7,445 nucleotides of DNA, taken from assembly GCA_946537585.1 (NCBI GenBank), contig CAMNFX010000065.1:1-7445 (forward strand), in the 5' to 3' direction. Shown piece after piece: positions 1 to 5,219 of the stretch; the stretch's first letter is position 1, and the number at the start of each line of letters is the position of its first letter. The DNA comes from an uncultured Lachnospiraceae bacterium. GTDB taxonomy: Bacteria; Bacillota; Clostridia; Lachnospirales; Lachnospiraceae. A program made the translations under genes and the position numbers. Under the pieces are notes generated by a model that saw nothing but the letters and a program-made list of their open reading frames with translations, searched no databases and was not told the DNA's origin.

Positions 1-57
1 ATCGGCAACCTGCGCACCGTCATCTGGCGTGCATGGGACGTCTGCATGAGAATCTGA
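1..57 (+). CDS. C-terminal end of an upstream protein, unknown
   Basis: The first frame is open from base 1 to a TGA at 55-57 and encodes 18 residues (IGNLRTVIWRAWDVCMRI). The stop lies 18 bases before a strong terminator hairpin at 76-103, which is where the last gene of a transcription unit would end. The peptide is too short to assign to a family, and the other plus-strand frames either stop or run through the hairpin. This is a placement argument only, and the stretch could also be non-coding. Confidence 0.4.
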   Translation: MGNLRTVIWRAWDVCMRI

Positions 58-75
58 TCCCAATCATCATATTCG

Positions 76-103
76 TAAGCCCTCCCCATCCGGGGAGGGC
101 TTA
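76..103. terminator. Bidirectional hairpin terminator between convergent genes
   Basis: A perfect 12-bp stem (TAAGCCCTCCCC paired with GGGGAGGGCTTA) closes on the four-base loop ATCC. It lies 18 bases after the plus-strand stop at 57 and 6 bases beyond the stop of the minus-strand gene at 110-112, so it can end both transcripts. The T-tract is poor on either side, so efficiency may be moderate or may rely on the very GC-rich stem. Confidence 0.8.
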
Positions 104-109
104 TTGCGT

Positions 110-946
110 TTACTTTCCGAGCGTTTTAAGCAAGTCTCTCATCAGCTCAATTCCGGGGACTGTCCCCTGCCGGAGCAGTTCTTCTGTTGGTGCGGGTGAG
201 AGATCCGGCTTCCGGGCATAGAACATGCCGGGGAAAAAGAGCGATAGCTTCCCTCCCCTGGCCGAAAGCGCTATCCCGTAATCCTTACAATATGGTGCGA
301 GAGTCTTTGCCGCGCTTTCAAAGCACTTCCTGTCTTCACTTTCCGCAAAACATGCAGCCCAGTTTTCAGGCAGCACGCGCGGCGCTTCTGCCGGTTTCCG
401 GCTGTTATAGTATTCACTGAGGGGAACCAGGCCATCAAATGGCTGTCTCCACAGAATGACCCATTGCTCGCTTTCCGGCAAGCTGTCTTCCGCCACAAGA
501 AGTGTCCCCGATACCGTTTTTCCTGTTATGCTCCCGTTCTTCTCTTTCATCGGCGTGAATGCCGTCTCTGCAACAGTCACATTCCTTTCCGCAATTTGCC
601 CCCGCAGGACATGATAGCGCTGGCTCTGAGGGATGATTCGGATTTCCGGCGTAAGCCCGAGCTCCGGGAGTAATTCTGCCCCGATTTCCTCACGCCTGAC
701 ATAGGTGACGCCCTCCATCGCTTTCTCGGCGGCAGCAATGCTTTCTGCTTCCATCCACGCCGCATTATACGGTCTGCGAACCAGCCAGACACCGATCAGC
801 CGGAAAAGACAGGCAAAAATAATAATTGGAACCGCGCTGTCCCAATGCGATACAAGCGCAAACAAGCCAATCAGGAACAGCACCAGAGAAACCAGTAGTG
901 TAAGGCGTACTCTGTCATGCTGCTTTTTCAAGTTTTCAATCGCCAT
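110..946 (-). CDS. Hypothetical membrane protein with two N-terminal helices
   Basis: This is a 278-residue protein of unknown function. Two hydrophobic helices lie at about residues 14-33 and 38-56. Positive residues before the first (KK, RVR) and after the second (RR) predict that the N-terminus and the long C-terminal part, residues 57-278, are cytoplasmic. The soluble part has an acidic, Ala/Glu-rich helical stretch (about 64-95) and then beta-type segments (LRGQIAERNVTVAETAF, VSGTLLVAED). The layout of paired helices followed by a soluble domain vaguely recalls DUF3137-type proteins, but this is not a firm assignment. The start is supported by AAGGGAG on the minus strand (956-962), 9 bases before the ATG, and by a promoter at 977-1005. 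It is divergent from the regulator and convergent with the gene at 1-57, so it appears monocistronic. No link to sugar-acid metabolism can be seen in the protein. Confidence 0.8.
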   Translation of the reverse strand: MAIENLKKQHDRVRLTLLVSLVLFLIGLFALVSHWDSAVPIIIFACLFRLIGVWLVRRPYNAAWMEAESIAAAEKAMEGVTYVRREEIGAELLPELGLTPEIRIIPQSQRYHVLRGQIAERNVTVAETAFTPMKEKNGSITGKTVSGTLLVAEDSLPESEQWVILWRQPFDGLVPLSEYYNSRKPAEAPRVLPENWAACFAESEDRKCFESAAKTLAPYCKDYGIALSARGGKLSLFFPGMFYARKPDLSPAPTEELLRQGTVPGIELMRDLLKTLGK

Positions 947-976
947 GGTCTCGTTCTCCCTTCACTCATTGTATTG

Positions 977-1005
977 ACAATACGTAAAAAAACAGATCTT
1001 GTCAA
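977..1005 (-). promoter_or_regulatory. Sigma-70-type promoter of the minus-strand membrane-protein gene
   Basis: Read on the minus strand, TTGACA (1000-1005) is followed after 17 bases by TATTGT (977-982). That is a perfect -35 and a 4-of-6 -10 at ideal spacing, about 30 bases upstream of the ATG at 946. A 13-bp palindrome (GTATTG-A-CAATAC, 971-983) covers the -10 and expected start site and could be an operator. Confidence 0.6.
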
Positions 1006-1074
1006 GTGGTTATGGCAACTTGCACAGTTTTCAACATTCTATTCTGTGCGAAGTGCTGAAAAAGCACATGTCTG

Positions 1075-1103
1075 TTGACACTGCGAAGTTACCCATGTAT
1101 AAT
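1075..1103 (+). promoter_or_regulatory. Consensus sigma-70 promoter of the GntR-family regulator
   Basis: TTGACA at 1075-1080 and TATAAT at 1098-1103 are both perfect consensus hexamers, separated by 17 bases. Transcription would begin near 1110, about 44 bases before the regulator ATG. So strong a promoter in front of a regulator gene implies that repression holds it down, and the spacer, -10 and start region are indeed covered by inverted repeats (1086-1114 and 1108-1128). Confidence 0.85.
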
Positions 1104-1114
1104 ACAGGTAACTT
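1086..1114. promoter_or_regulatory. Inverted repeat spanning the -10 of the regulator promoter
   Basis: AAGTTACC (1086-1093) and GGTAACTT (1107-1114) form a perfect 8-bp inverted repeat with a 13-base spacer holding the -10 box. The right arm is shared with the 21-bp palindrome at 1108-1128, giving three copies of AAGTTAC or its complement in 43 bases. Inside the spacer, TGTAT-A-ATACA (1096-1106) is another short palindrome, offset by one base. This could be an auxiliary regulator site; part of the symmetry comes simply from the TATAAT box. Confidence 0.5.
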
Positions 1115-1128
1115 GTAGGACAAGTTAC
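1108..1128. promoter_or_regulatory. Probable operator of the GntR/FadR-type regulator (site 1)
   Basis: This is a perfect palindrome with 9-bp arms (GTAACTTGT and ACAAGTTAC) around AGG, covering the expected start of transcription of the regulator gene. The core TTGT-AGG-ACAA has the architecture bound by FadR-subfamily regulators. As I recall, the published E. coli DgoR sites have the core TTGTA(G/C)TACA(A/T), which differs from this core at one position. A related copy lies in front of tctC at 1890-1910. Binding, and thus autorepression, is inferred. Confidence 0.75.
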
Positions 1129-1153
1129 AGGGCCGGCTACGGAGATTACTGAG

Positions 1154-1846
1154 ATGGATATTGTCCGGATTGAGAAAATTAATCTTGTCGACGCGGTTTA
1201 TACACAGCTTCGGGATCTCCTCATCTCTGGGAAATGGCCTGAGGGTACAAAGATCCCCAGCGAGAACGAATTATGCAAAGAGTTTTCTGTCAGCCGTGTT
1301 GTGATCCGGGAAGCGTTGCAGAAGCTTCGCGGTGAAAAATTGCTTGTCACTCGACAGGGTGTTGGGACCTATGCTGCCAACCCTTCCAACTTTGAACCTA
1401 CCGAAGAAAAGATCGTCCTGAGTGAAAAGCTGTATCGGGATTTTCTGGATTTCCGTGAAGCGGTCGAGAATACGGCCGTTAAATTATCCAGGCAAACTGC
1501 AACAGAAGAAGATTTCCTGCGGATGGAACAGTGCGTGGATGCCATGCAGGCGGCTTATAAGGACAACGAAGCATATAACCTTGCTGATTTCAATTTTCAT
1601 CTCGCCGTGGTTTCCGCCAGTCACAATGATCTGCTGATCCGCTCTATGGTTGCCAATCAGAATACGATCGTCGGTGTCTTCACCGCAATGAACGCGGTCC
1701 CCGACTCCCGCGGCTTTGGCGTCTCCTCCCACCGTCAGATCGTGGAAAACCTTCGCAATAAGAAAACCCGCCAGGTCATTGACGATTATGCAGAGATGGG
1801 GAAATATAATCTTACAAGACTCCATCATTTCTTTAAAAATACATAG
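1154..1846 (+). CDS. GntR-family (FadR/FCD subfamily) regulator, DgoR-like
   Basis: This 230-residue DNA-binding regulator probably represses its own gene and the transport/catabolic operon downstream. The N-terminal winged helix (about residues 8-75) has the GntR hallmarks: PSENELCKEFSVSR, then VIREALQKLRGEKLL, and the wing RQGVGTY (67-73). The C-terminal FCD effector domain (about 93-222) shows R101 and E105 (FREAVE), the metal-site motif DFNFH with D145 and H149, and H193 (SSHRQI). The third histidine usually found about 22 residues after H193 is not there; M215 or Y218 lies in that stretch, so metal binding may be altered. The length is normal for FadR-type regulators. The start is supported by GGAG at 1141-1144, 9 bases upstream. 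E. coli DgoR, the D-galactonate-responsive repressor, belongs to this subfamily. The effector here is inferred from the adjacent dgoD, not from specific residues. Confidence 0.93.
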   Translation: MDIVRIEKINLVDAVYTQLRDLLISGKWPEGTKIPSENELCKEFSVSRVVIREALQKLRGEKLLVTRQGVGTYAANPSNFEPTEEKIVLSEKLYRDFLDFREAVENTAVKLSRQTATEEDFLRMEQCVDAMQAAYKDNEAYNLADFNFHLAVVSASHNDLLIRSMVANQNTIVGVFTAMNAVPDSRGFGVSSHRQIVENLRNKKTRQVIDDYAEMGKYNLTRLHHFFKNT

Positions 1847-1848
1847 AT

Positions 1849-1881
1849 GAAAGCGCGTCCCTGTTTGTAAGGAACGCTTTC
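1849..1881 (+). terminator. Hairpin after the regulator gene
   Basis: GAAAGCG (1849-1855) pairs with CGCTTTC (1875-1881), with a further TCC/GGA pairing inside. The hairpin starts two bases after the regulator stop and is followed by TCTCTT, a weak T-tract. It could separate regulator transcription from the operon, probably incompletely. Confidence 0.5.
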
Positions 1882-1889
1882 TCTTAAGG

Positions 1890-1910
1890 GTTGCTTGTAT
1901 GACATGTTAT
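1890..1910. promoter_or_regulatory. Probable second operator, upstream of tctC (site 2)
   Basis: Aligned without gaps to the palindrome at 1108-1128, 16 of 21 bases are identical. The shared parts include CTTGTA, GACA and GTTA. The palindrome is imperfect: CTTGT opposes ACATG around ATG, one mismatch in five. It sits between the regulator hairpin and the tctC leader, where an operator for the transport/catabolic operon is expected. The imperfect match suggests weaker binding than at site 1. Confidence 0.6.
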
Positions 1911-1927
1911 ATGTTATATGTTATGTG
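1899..1927 (+). promoter_or_regulatory. Candidate operon promoter upstream of tctC
   Basis: ATGACA (1899-1904, 5 of 6 to the -35 consensus) lies 17 bases before TATGTG (1922-1927, 3 of 6). This would place site 2 across the -35 region. An alternative pairing is TTGCTT (1891-1896) with TATATG (1915-1920) at 18 bases. Neither is strong and I cannot decide between them; an operon promoter in this stretch is likely on context. Confidence 0.35.
1904..1924 (+). repeat. Three tandem copies of ATGTTAT
   Basis: Three perfect head-to-tail heptamers begin inside the second operator and continue through the candidate promoter. Each junction creates a TATATG, a -10-like hexamer. It may be incidental AT-rich promoter sequence or a short slippable repeat that sets promoter spacing. 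Confidence 0.65.
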
Positions 1928-1943
1928 GTTGTTGTGATCAATA

Positions 1944-1957
1944 GACCTGAAAAGGTC
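1944..1957 (+). other. Small leader hairpin with GAAA tetraloop
   Basis: GACCT and AGGTC pair around GAAA, a GNRA-class tetraloop, 15 bases before the tctC ribosome binding site. At 5 bp it is marginal by length but the loop is a stabilising type. It might protect the leader RNA; no riboswitch or attenuator structure was recognised around it. Confidence 0.3.
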
Positions 1958-1987
1958 ATTGAAATATTTTTCAGAAGGAGCGTACCC

Positions 1988-2956
1988 ATGAAAAATCTCA
2001 AGATCCTCGTCGCAATGGTCCTTGTCGTGCTGATGCTCGGCACCTCCGCAGTTGCCTTCGCCGATTATCCCGAGAAGGCAATCGAAGTCCTGATCCCCGC
2101 GGGTCCCGGTGGCGACACTGATACTACTGTCCGTGCCATCACTGCCTCCCTGACAGAGCTGCTTGGTCAGCCTGTTGTTGTGACCAACATGCCTGGTGGT
2201 GCCGGTACGGTCGCCATGACCGAACTGCAGAATCGGGATGCCGATGGCTACACGGTGTTCTATCACCATGTCGATACCCTGCTGCTTGAGCTGCTGGGCC
2301 GCATGGATGAAGACTGGAAGTGGGAAGATGCACTTGACATCTCCGCAGTAACCGGTGGCGGCAACACGTATTGCCTCTTTGTCCGTAAGGACAACGACAA
2401 AGGCCTGAAGACCTTTGAAGATGTCGTGAACTACGCCCGCGAGAATCCCTATGAGCTGACCTATGCTGTCGAAATGGGCGGAACTCTCCACATGCACGCA
2501 CTTGCCCTTATGCAGGCCCTTGATATCGAAGTTGACTGCATCGACCTTGGCGCTGCCAGTGACCGCACTGTCGCTTTCCTCGGTGGTCAGTGCGACATTC
2601 TGGAAGGTCTCTACAGCCAGGGCAAGGAATACATCGAGACCGGTGATTTCATTCCTCTGTGCGTCCTCGGCAATGAGCGCAACGAAAACTTCCCCGACAT
2701 CCCCTGCTCTGACGAGCTTGGCTTCCCCTTTGGCGCAGAGTGGTTCTACTACTTTGGATTCAAGAAGGGCACCGATCCTGCAATCGTTGACGCTTTCACT
2801 GCGGCAGTGAAAGAGGCTGTCACAATGGAGCCTTACTCCAATGCTCTGGACCTCTACAACTTCCATGCCAACTTCCAGCCCGGTGAGGATGGCGTTGCAT
2901 TCATGAAGGGCATCCAGGAGGTTTATGCCCCCATGGCAGAAGCTCTGATGGGCTAA
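1988..2956 (+). CDS. tctC: TTT transporter periplasmic/extracytoplasmic binding protein (TctC/Bug family)
   Basis: This 322-residue solute-binding protein of a tripartite tricarboxylate-type transporter captures the substrate and delivers it to TctA/TctB. A Sec signal peptide covers about residues 1-25 (two Lys, hydrophobic run, AVAFA before D26) and contains no lipobox cysteine. The mature protein opens with YPEKAIEVLIPAGPGGDTD, the Bug-family first motif with GG at 41-42, D45 and R49. The second family motif follows: VVVTNMPGGAGTVA and then DADGYT. The length matches the family. AGAAGGAG at 1973-1980, 7 bases upstream, fixes the start; an in-frame ATG at 1895 would lie in the promoter region and puts a non-signal sequence ahead of the signal peptide. 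The mature part has five cysteines, unusual for an exported protein and suggestive of an anaerobe. Proline is never encoded by CCG here (0 of 14), unlike dgoD. The family binds citrate, dicarboxylates, aromatic acids and other carboxylates; an aldonate ligand is inferred from the neighbours. Confidence 0.93.
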   Translation: MKNLKILVAMVLVVLMLGTSAVAFADYPEKAIEVLIPAGPGGDTDTTVRAITASLTELLGQPVVVTNMPGGAGTVAMTELQNRDADGYTVFYHHVDTLLLELLGRMDEDWKWEDALDISAVTGGGNTYCLFVRKDNDKGLKTFEDVVNYARENPYELTYAVEMGGTLHMHALALMQALDIEVDCIDLGAASDRTVAFLGGQCDILEGLYSQGKEYIETGDFIPLCVLGNERNENFPDIPCSDELGFPFGAEWFYYFGFKKGTDPAIVDAFTAAVKEAVTMEPYSNALDLYNFHANFQPGEDGVAFMKGIQEVYAPMAEALMG

Positions 2957-2998
2957 GCAGATCAGGCCCTTGCGGTCTGATTTCTGGCCCCTGAGCAC

Positions 2999-3028
2999 GC
3001 GGCAGGTATCCATCGCGTTACCTGCCGC
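2999..3028 (+). other. Strong hairpin between tctC and tctB
   Basis: GCGGCAGGTA (2999-3008) and TACCTGCCGC (3019-3028) form a perfect 10-bp stem with a 10-base loop, in the 100-base gap after tctC. No T-run follows, so it is a poor intrinsic terminator. Such a hairpin typically stabilises the 3' end of a binding-protein message or partly stops transcription, making the binding protein more abundant than the membrane parts. That role is inferred here. It ends 12 bases before the tctB ribosome binding site. Confidence 0.65.
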
Positions 3029-3040
3029 ATTTCAATACAT

Positions 3041-3046
3041 GGGAGG
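3041..3046 (+). promoter_or_regulatory. Ribosome binding site that fixes the tctB start
   Basis: GGGAGG lies 10 bases before the ATG at 3057. Two earlier in-frame ATGs exist. The one at 2970 lies upstream of the hairpin and would translate through it, and the one at 3039 overlaps this site, so 3057 is chosen. Confidence 0.75.
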
Positions 3047-3056
3047 CAAGTTTAAG

Positions 3057-3644
3057 ATGGACAACAAACAAAGAAAGAATTATACCGATCTCATCTCGGG
3101 GCTGGTCGTCATGGCTCTCGCTGCCTTTTTCTATTGGACGACCATTGGTACAAAATCCTTCATGAAGGCTGGTCGTGGCCGCCTTGCACCCGATGCCATT
3201 CCAAAAGCCGTGGCCATCGCCATGTTTGTTCTTGGCATCATCATCATCGTTAAGTGGATCATCAGCTCTTCCCGTGGGAAAGTCCCCCCTCTGGAAATCG
3301 TCGATGACAGCGAAGACTGTGTTGGCATGACAGAGGCACAGATCCGCAATCGTCATCTTTTCCAGAAAATCACCATGCCCCTTACACTGCTGCTGATTCT
3401 TCTGTATCTCATCGCAATGCCCCGTATCGGTTTTACCATTTCCACTTTCTGCTTTCTGACCTTACAGATTACGCTGCTTTCTGCAGACCTCTCCGCAAAA
3501 AGCTGGCTGAAAAACCTTCTGATTGCCTTGATTGCCACTTTGGTGATCTACATTATTTTTGGCTGCGCCTTTGGTCTTGCCGTTCCGAAAGTATCGCCTG
3601 TAGATCTCGGGCTGGGTTATCTCTATCGGTCTGTTTTCGGCTGA
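3057..3644 (+). CDS. tctB: TTT transporter small membrane subunit (TctB family)
   Basis: This 195-residue small integral membrane partner of TctA is poorly conserved as a family and of unclear mechanistic role. Five hydrophobic segments are visible at about residues 12-30, 50-70, 105-120, 124-142 and 152-172, with a hydrophilic loop (about 71-104) containing an acidic patch (DDSEDC). TctB proteins are usually described with four or five helices and about 150-200 residues, so the length fits. The N-terminal pattern DLISGLVVMALAAFFYW and the following LAPDAIPKAVAIAMF resemble the typical TctB opening, where a Phe-Pro or similar pair precedes helix 2. The assignment rests largely on position between tctC and tctA. 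The start is decided by GGGAGG at 3041-3046. It follows tctC by 100 bases containing a hairpin, and precedes tctA by 28 bases. Confidence 0.87.
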   Translation: MDNKQRKNYTDLISGLVVMALAAFFYWTTIGTKSFMKAGRGRLAPDAIPKAVAIAMFVLGIIIIVKWIISSSRGKVPPLEIVDDSEDCVGMTEAQIRNRHLFQKITMPLTLLLILLYLIAMPRIGFTISTFCFLTLQITLLSADLSAKSWLKNLLIALIATLVIYIIFGCAFGLAVPKVSPVDLGLGYLYRSVFG

Positions 3645-3672
3645 TCTGTGTCATTAGAAAGGAGAAATTGGT

Positions 3673-5199
3673 ATGCTGCAATTATTTGCCCAAGGTTTCC
3701 AACAGATGGCCAGTTGGCTGAACATAGCCATGGTCGCGTTCGGTGTATTTTTGGGCGTTGTTTTCGGCTGTGTGCCCGGTCTCAACGGGAATACTGCTCT
3801 GGTTCTGGTTCTTCCTCTCTCTTACAAACTGCCCCGCATGGCGGCCTTTGCTTTGATCATGGGCATCTATATAGGCTCCTGCTCCGGCGGTCTGATCTCT
3901 GCCATTCTTTTGAACATCCCCGGTGCTGCTTCAAACGTGGCGACTCAGTTTGACGGTGCTCCCATGGCACGGAAAGGAGAAGCCGGGAAGGCCCTTGGAA
4001 CCGGTATCTTCTACTCATTTTTAGGATCCATCATCGGTTTTATTGCACTGTTCTTCCTGTCCGGCCCCGTTGCCAGCATTGCCATCAACTTTGGGAAGGC
4101 CGACTACTTCTGGATGGCTTTCTTTGCCCTGACGATGGTGATCTCTCTCTCCAGCAAGAACCTTTGGAAAGGCCTCGCCGTGGCCTGCCTGGGTTTACTT
4201 TGTTCCTTTATCGGCGCGTCAGAAGTTGACGGCACCACCCGCATGACCTTGGGGATTCATGCTCTGGATGCCGGCATAAACCTGATTCCGGCGCTGATCG
4301 GTATCTATGCCGTCGGCGAGCTGATCAATGCTTCCAAGTCTTTCGATAAGAAAGTCAAGATTGAAACCAACTACAAGATTAAGGGTTTCGGCTTTTCCTG
4401 GCTGGAATTCAAAGAGCAGTTTGTGAATATGCTCACATCCGGCGTAGTGGGCGCTTTCATTGGTATTCTGCCCGGCATCGGCGGCATGACAGCCAACCTT
4501 GTGGCCTACTCTGTTTCCAAATCCACCTCCAAGCATCCGGAAAAATACGGCAAAGGGTACATGGGTGGTCTGGTTGCATCTGAGACTGCCAATAATGCCT
4601 GTGTCGGCGGTGCGATGATCCCACTGTTTGCCCTTGGTATTCCGGGAGATACCTTCACCGCGGTTATGCTGGGCGTCATGATGGTTCACGGCCTCCAGCC
4701 GGGTCCCCTGGTCATGACCAAGAATGCGGATTTCATCTACGGCATTTTCGTTGCGCTGATGCTGGCGAATATTTTCTGCGTGATTCTTCAGTATTTTGGC
4801 ATCAAGCTGTTCGTTCGCATGCTCGCGGTTCCCAAGCATATCCTTCTGCCTATTATCATGGTCCTGTCCCTTGTCGGTGCGATCGCTGTCAATAACCGGA
4901 TCTTCGACGCATGGATCGTGTTGATTTTCGGTATTGTCGGTATTGTCATGAATAAATTGGAATTCCCTATTACCCCCATTATCCTTGGCTTTATTCTTGG
5001 TCCCCTGGCAGAAACCAACCTGCGCCGTGCACTGATGGTAAGCAAGGGTGCTTTTCTTCCCCTCATCTCCAATACTCCTTCCATCATTCTGATTTCCCTT
5101 TCTGTCCTGTCGCTTATTCTGGCCCCGCGTCTTCTGAAGCGTGAAGCCAAAGCACAGGCTGAGCAGGAGGCCCTGGAAACATCAAACTCTGCAGAATAA
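3673..5199 (+). CDS. tctA: TTT transporter large membrane subunit (TctA family)
   Basis: This 508-residue main permease of the tripartite system couples substrate entry to an ion gradient and uses no ATP. The protein is an internal duplication, and both repeats show the family signatures. In the first half these are VPGLNGNTALVLVLPLS (34-50) and GIYIGSCSGGLISAILLNIPG (64-84), followed by FDGAPMARKGEAGKALG (93-109). In the second half they are LPGIGGMTANLVAYSVSK (266-283), GGLVASETANNACVGGAMIP (298-317) and LGIPGDTFTAVML to HGLQPGP (321-345). The C-terminal tail (about 488-508) is short, charged and cytoplasmic. The length matches the family. AAAGGAG at 3658-3664 lies 8 bases before the ATG. 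It sits 28 bases after tctB and 20 bases before dgoD, so transport and catabolism share a transcript. In the first repeat, GLNGNT replaces the more usual GLGPT; whether this bears on substrate cannot be told by eye. Confidence 0.96.
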   Translation: MLQLFAQGFQQMASWLNIAMVAFGVFLGVVFGCVPGLNGNTALVLVLPLSYKLPRMAAFALIMGIYIGSCSGGLISAILLNIPGAASNVATQFDGAPMARKGEAGKALGTGIFYSFLGSIIGFIALFFLSGPVASIAINFGKADYFWMAFFALTMVISLSSKNLWKGLAVACLGLLCSFIGASEVDGTTRMTLGIHALDAGINLIPALIGIYAVGELINASKSFDKKVKIETNYKIKGFGFSWLEFKEQFVNMLTSGVVGAFIGILPGIGGMTANLVAYSVSKSTSKHPEKYGKGYMGGLVASETANNACVGGAMIPLFALGIPGDTFTAVMLGVMMVHGLQPGPLVMTKNADFIYGIFVALMLANIFCVILQYFGIKLFVRMLAVPKHILLPIIMVLSLVGAIAVNNRIFDAWIVLIFGIVGIVMNKLEFPITPIILGFILGPLAETNLRRALMVSKGAFLPLISNTPSIILISLSVLSLILAPRLLKREAKAQAEQEALETSNSAE

Positions 5200-5219
5200 G
5201 ACTGAAAGGACTCAATACC

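Noticed and set aside
1022..1067. Short inverted repeats GCACAG/CTGTGC (1022-1049) and GTGCT/AGCAC (1053-1067)
   Set aside because: The arms are only 6 and 5 bp, with no T-run and no relation to the other repeats; this is expected by chance in a 207-base AT-rich gap.
1895..1987. Upstream in-frame start for tctC
   Set aside because: It would begin inside the operator/repeat block without a ribosome binding site and place 31 extra residues ahead of a normal signal peptide.
1847..1987. Riboswitch or attenuator in the tctC leader
   Set aside because: Only a 7-bp hairpin next to the regulator stop and a 5-bp tetraloop hairpin were found. No conserved riboswitch core, leader peptide or competing terminator/antiterminator pairing was seen.
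1907..3013. Open frame of 368 codons on the minus strand opposite tctC
   Set aside because: tctC has clear family motifs, a signal peptide and a ribosome binding site in the plus direction. The antisense translation shows no family pattern and crosses the intergenic hairpin and the operon leader.
2970..3056. Upstream in-frame start for tctB
   Set aside because: There is no ribosome binding site before 2970, and the extra residues would be encoded by the perfect hairpin. The ATG at 3057 has GGGAGG at good spacing.
4219..4839. Open frame of 206 codons on the minus strand opposite tctA
   Set aside because: It lies entirely inside tctA, whose second repeat carries the conserved TctA motifs. The translation has no recognisable domain.
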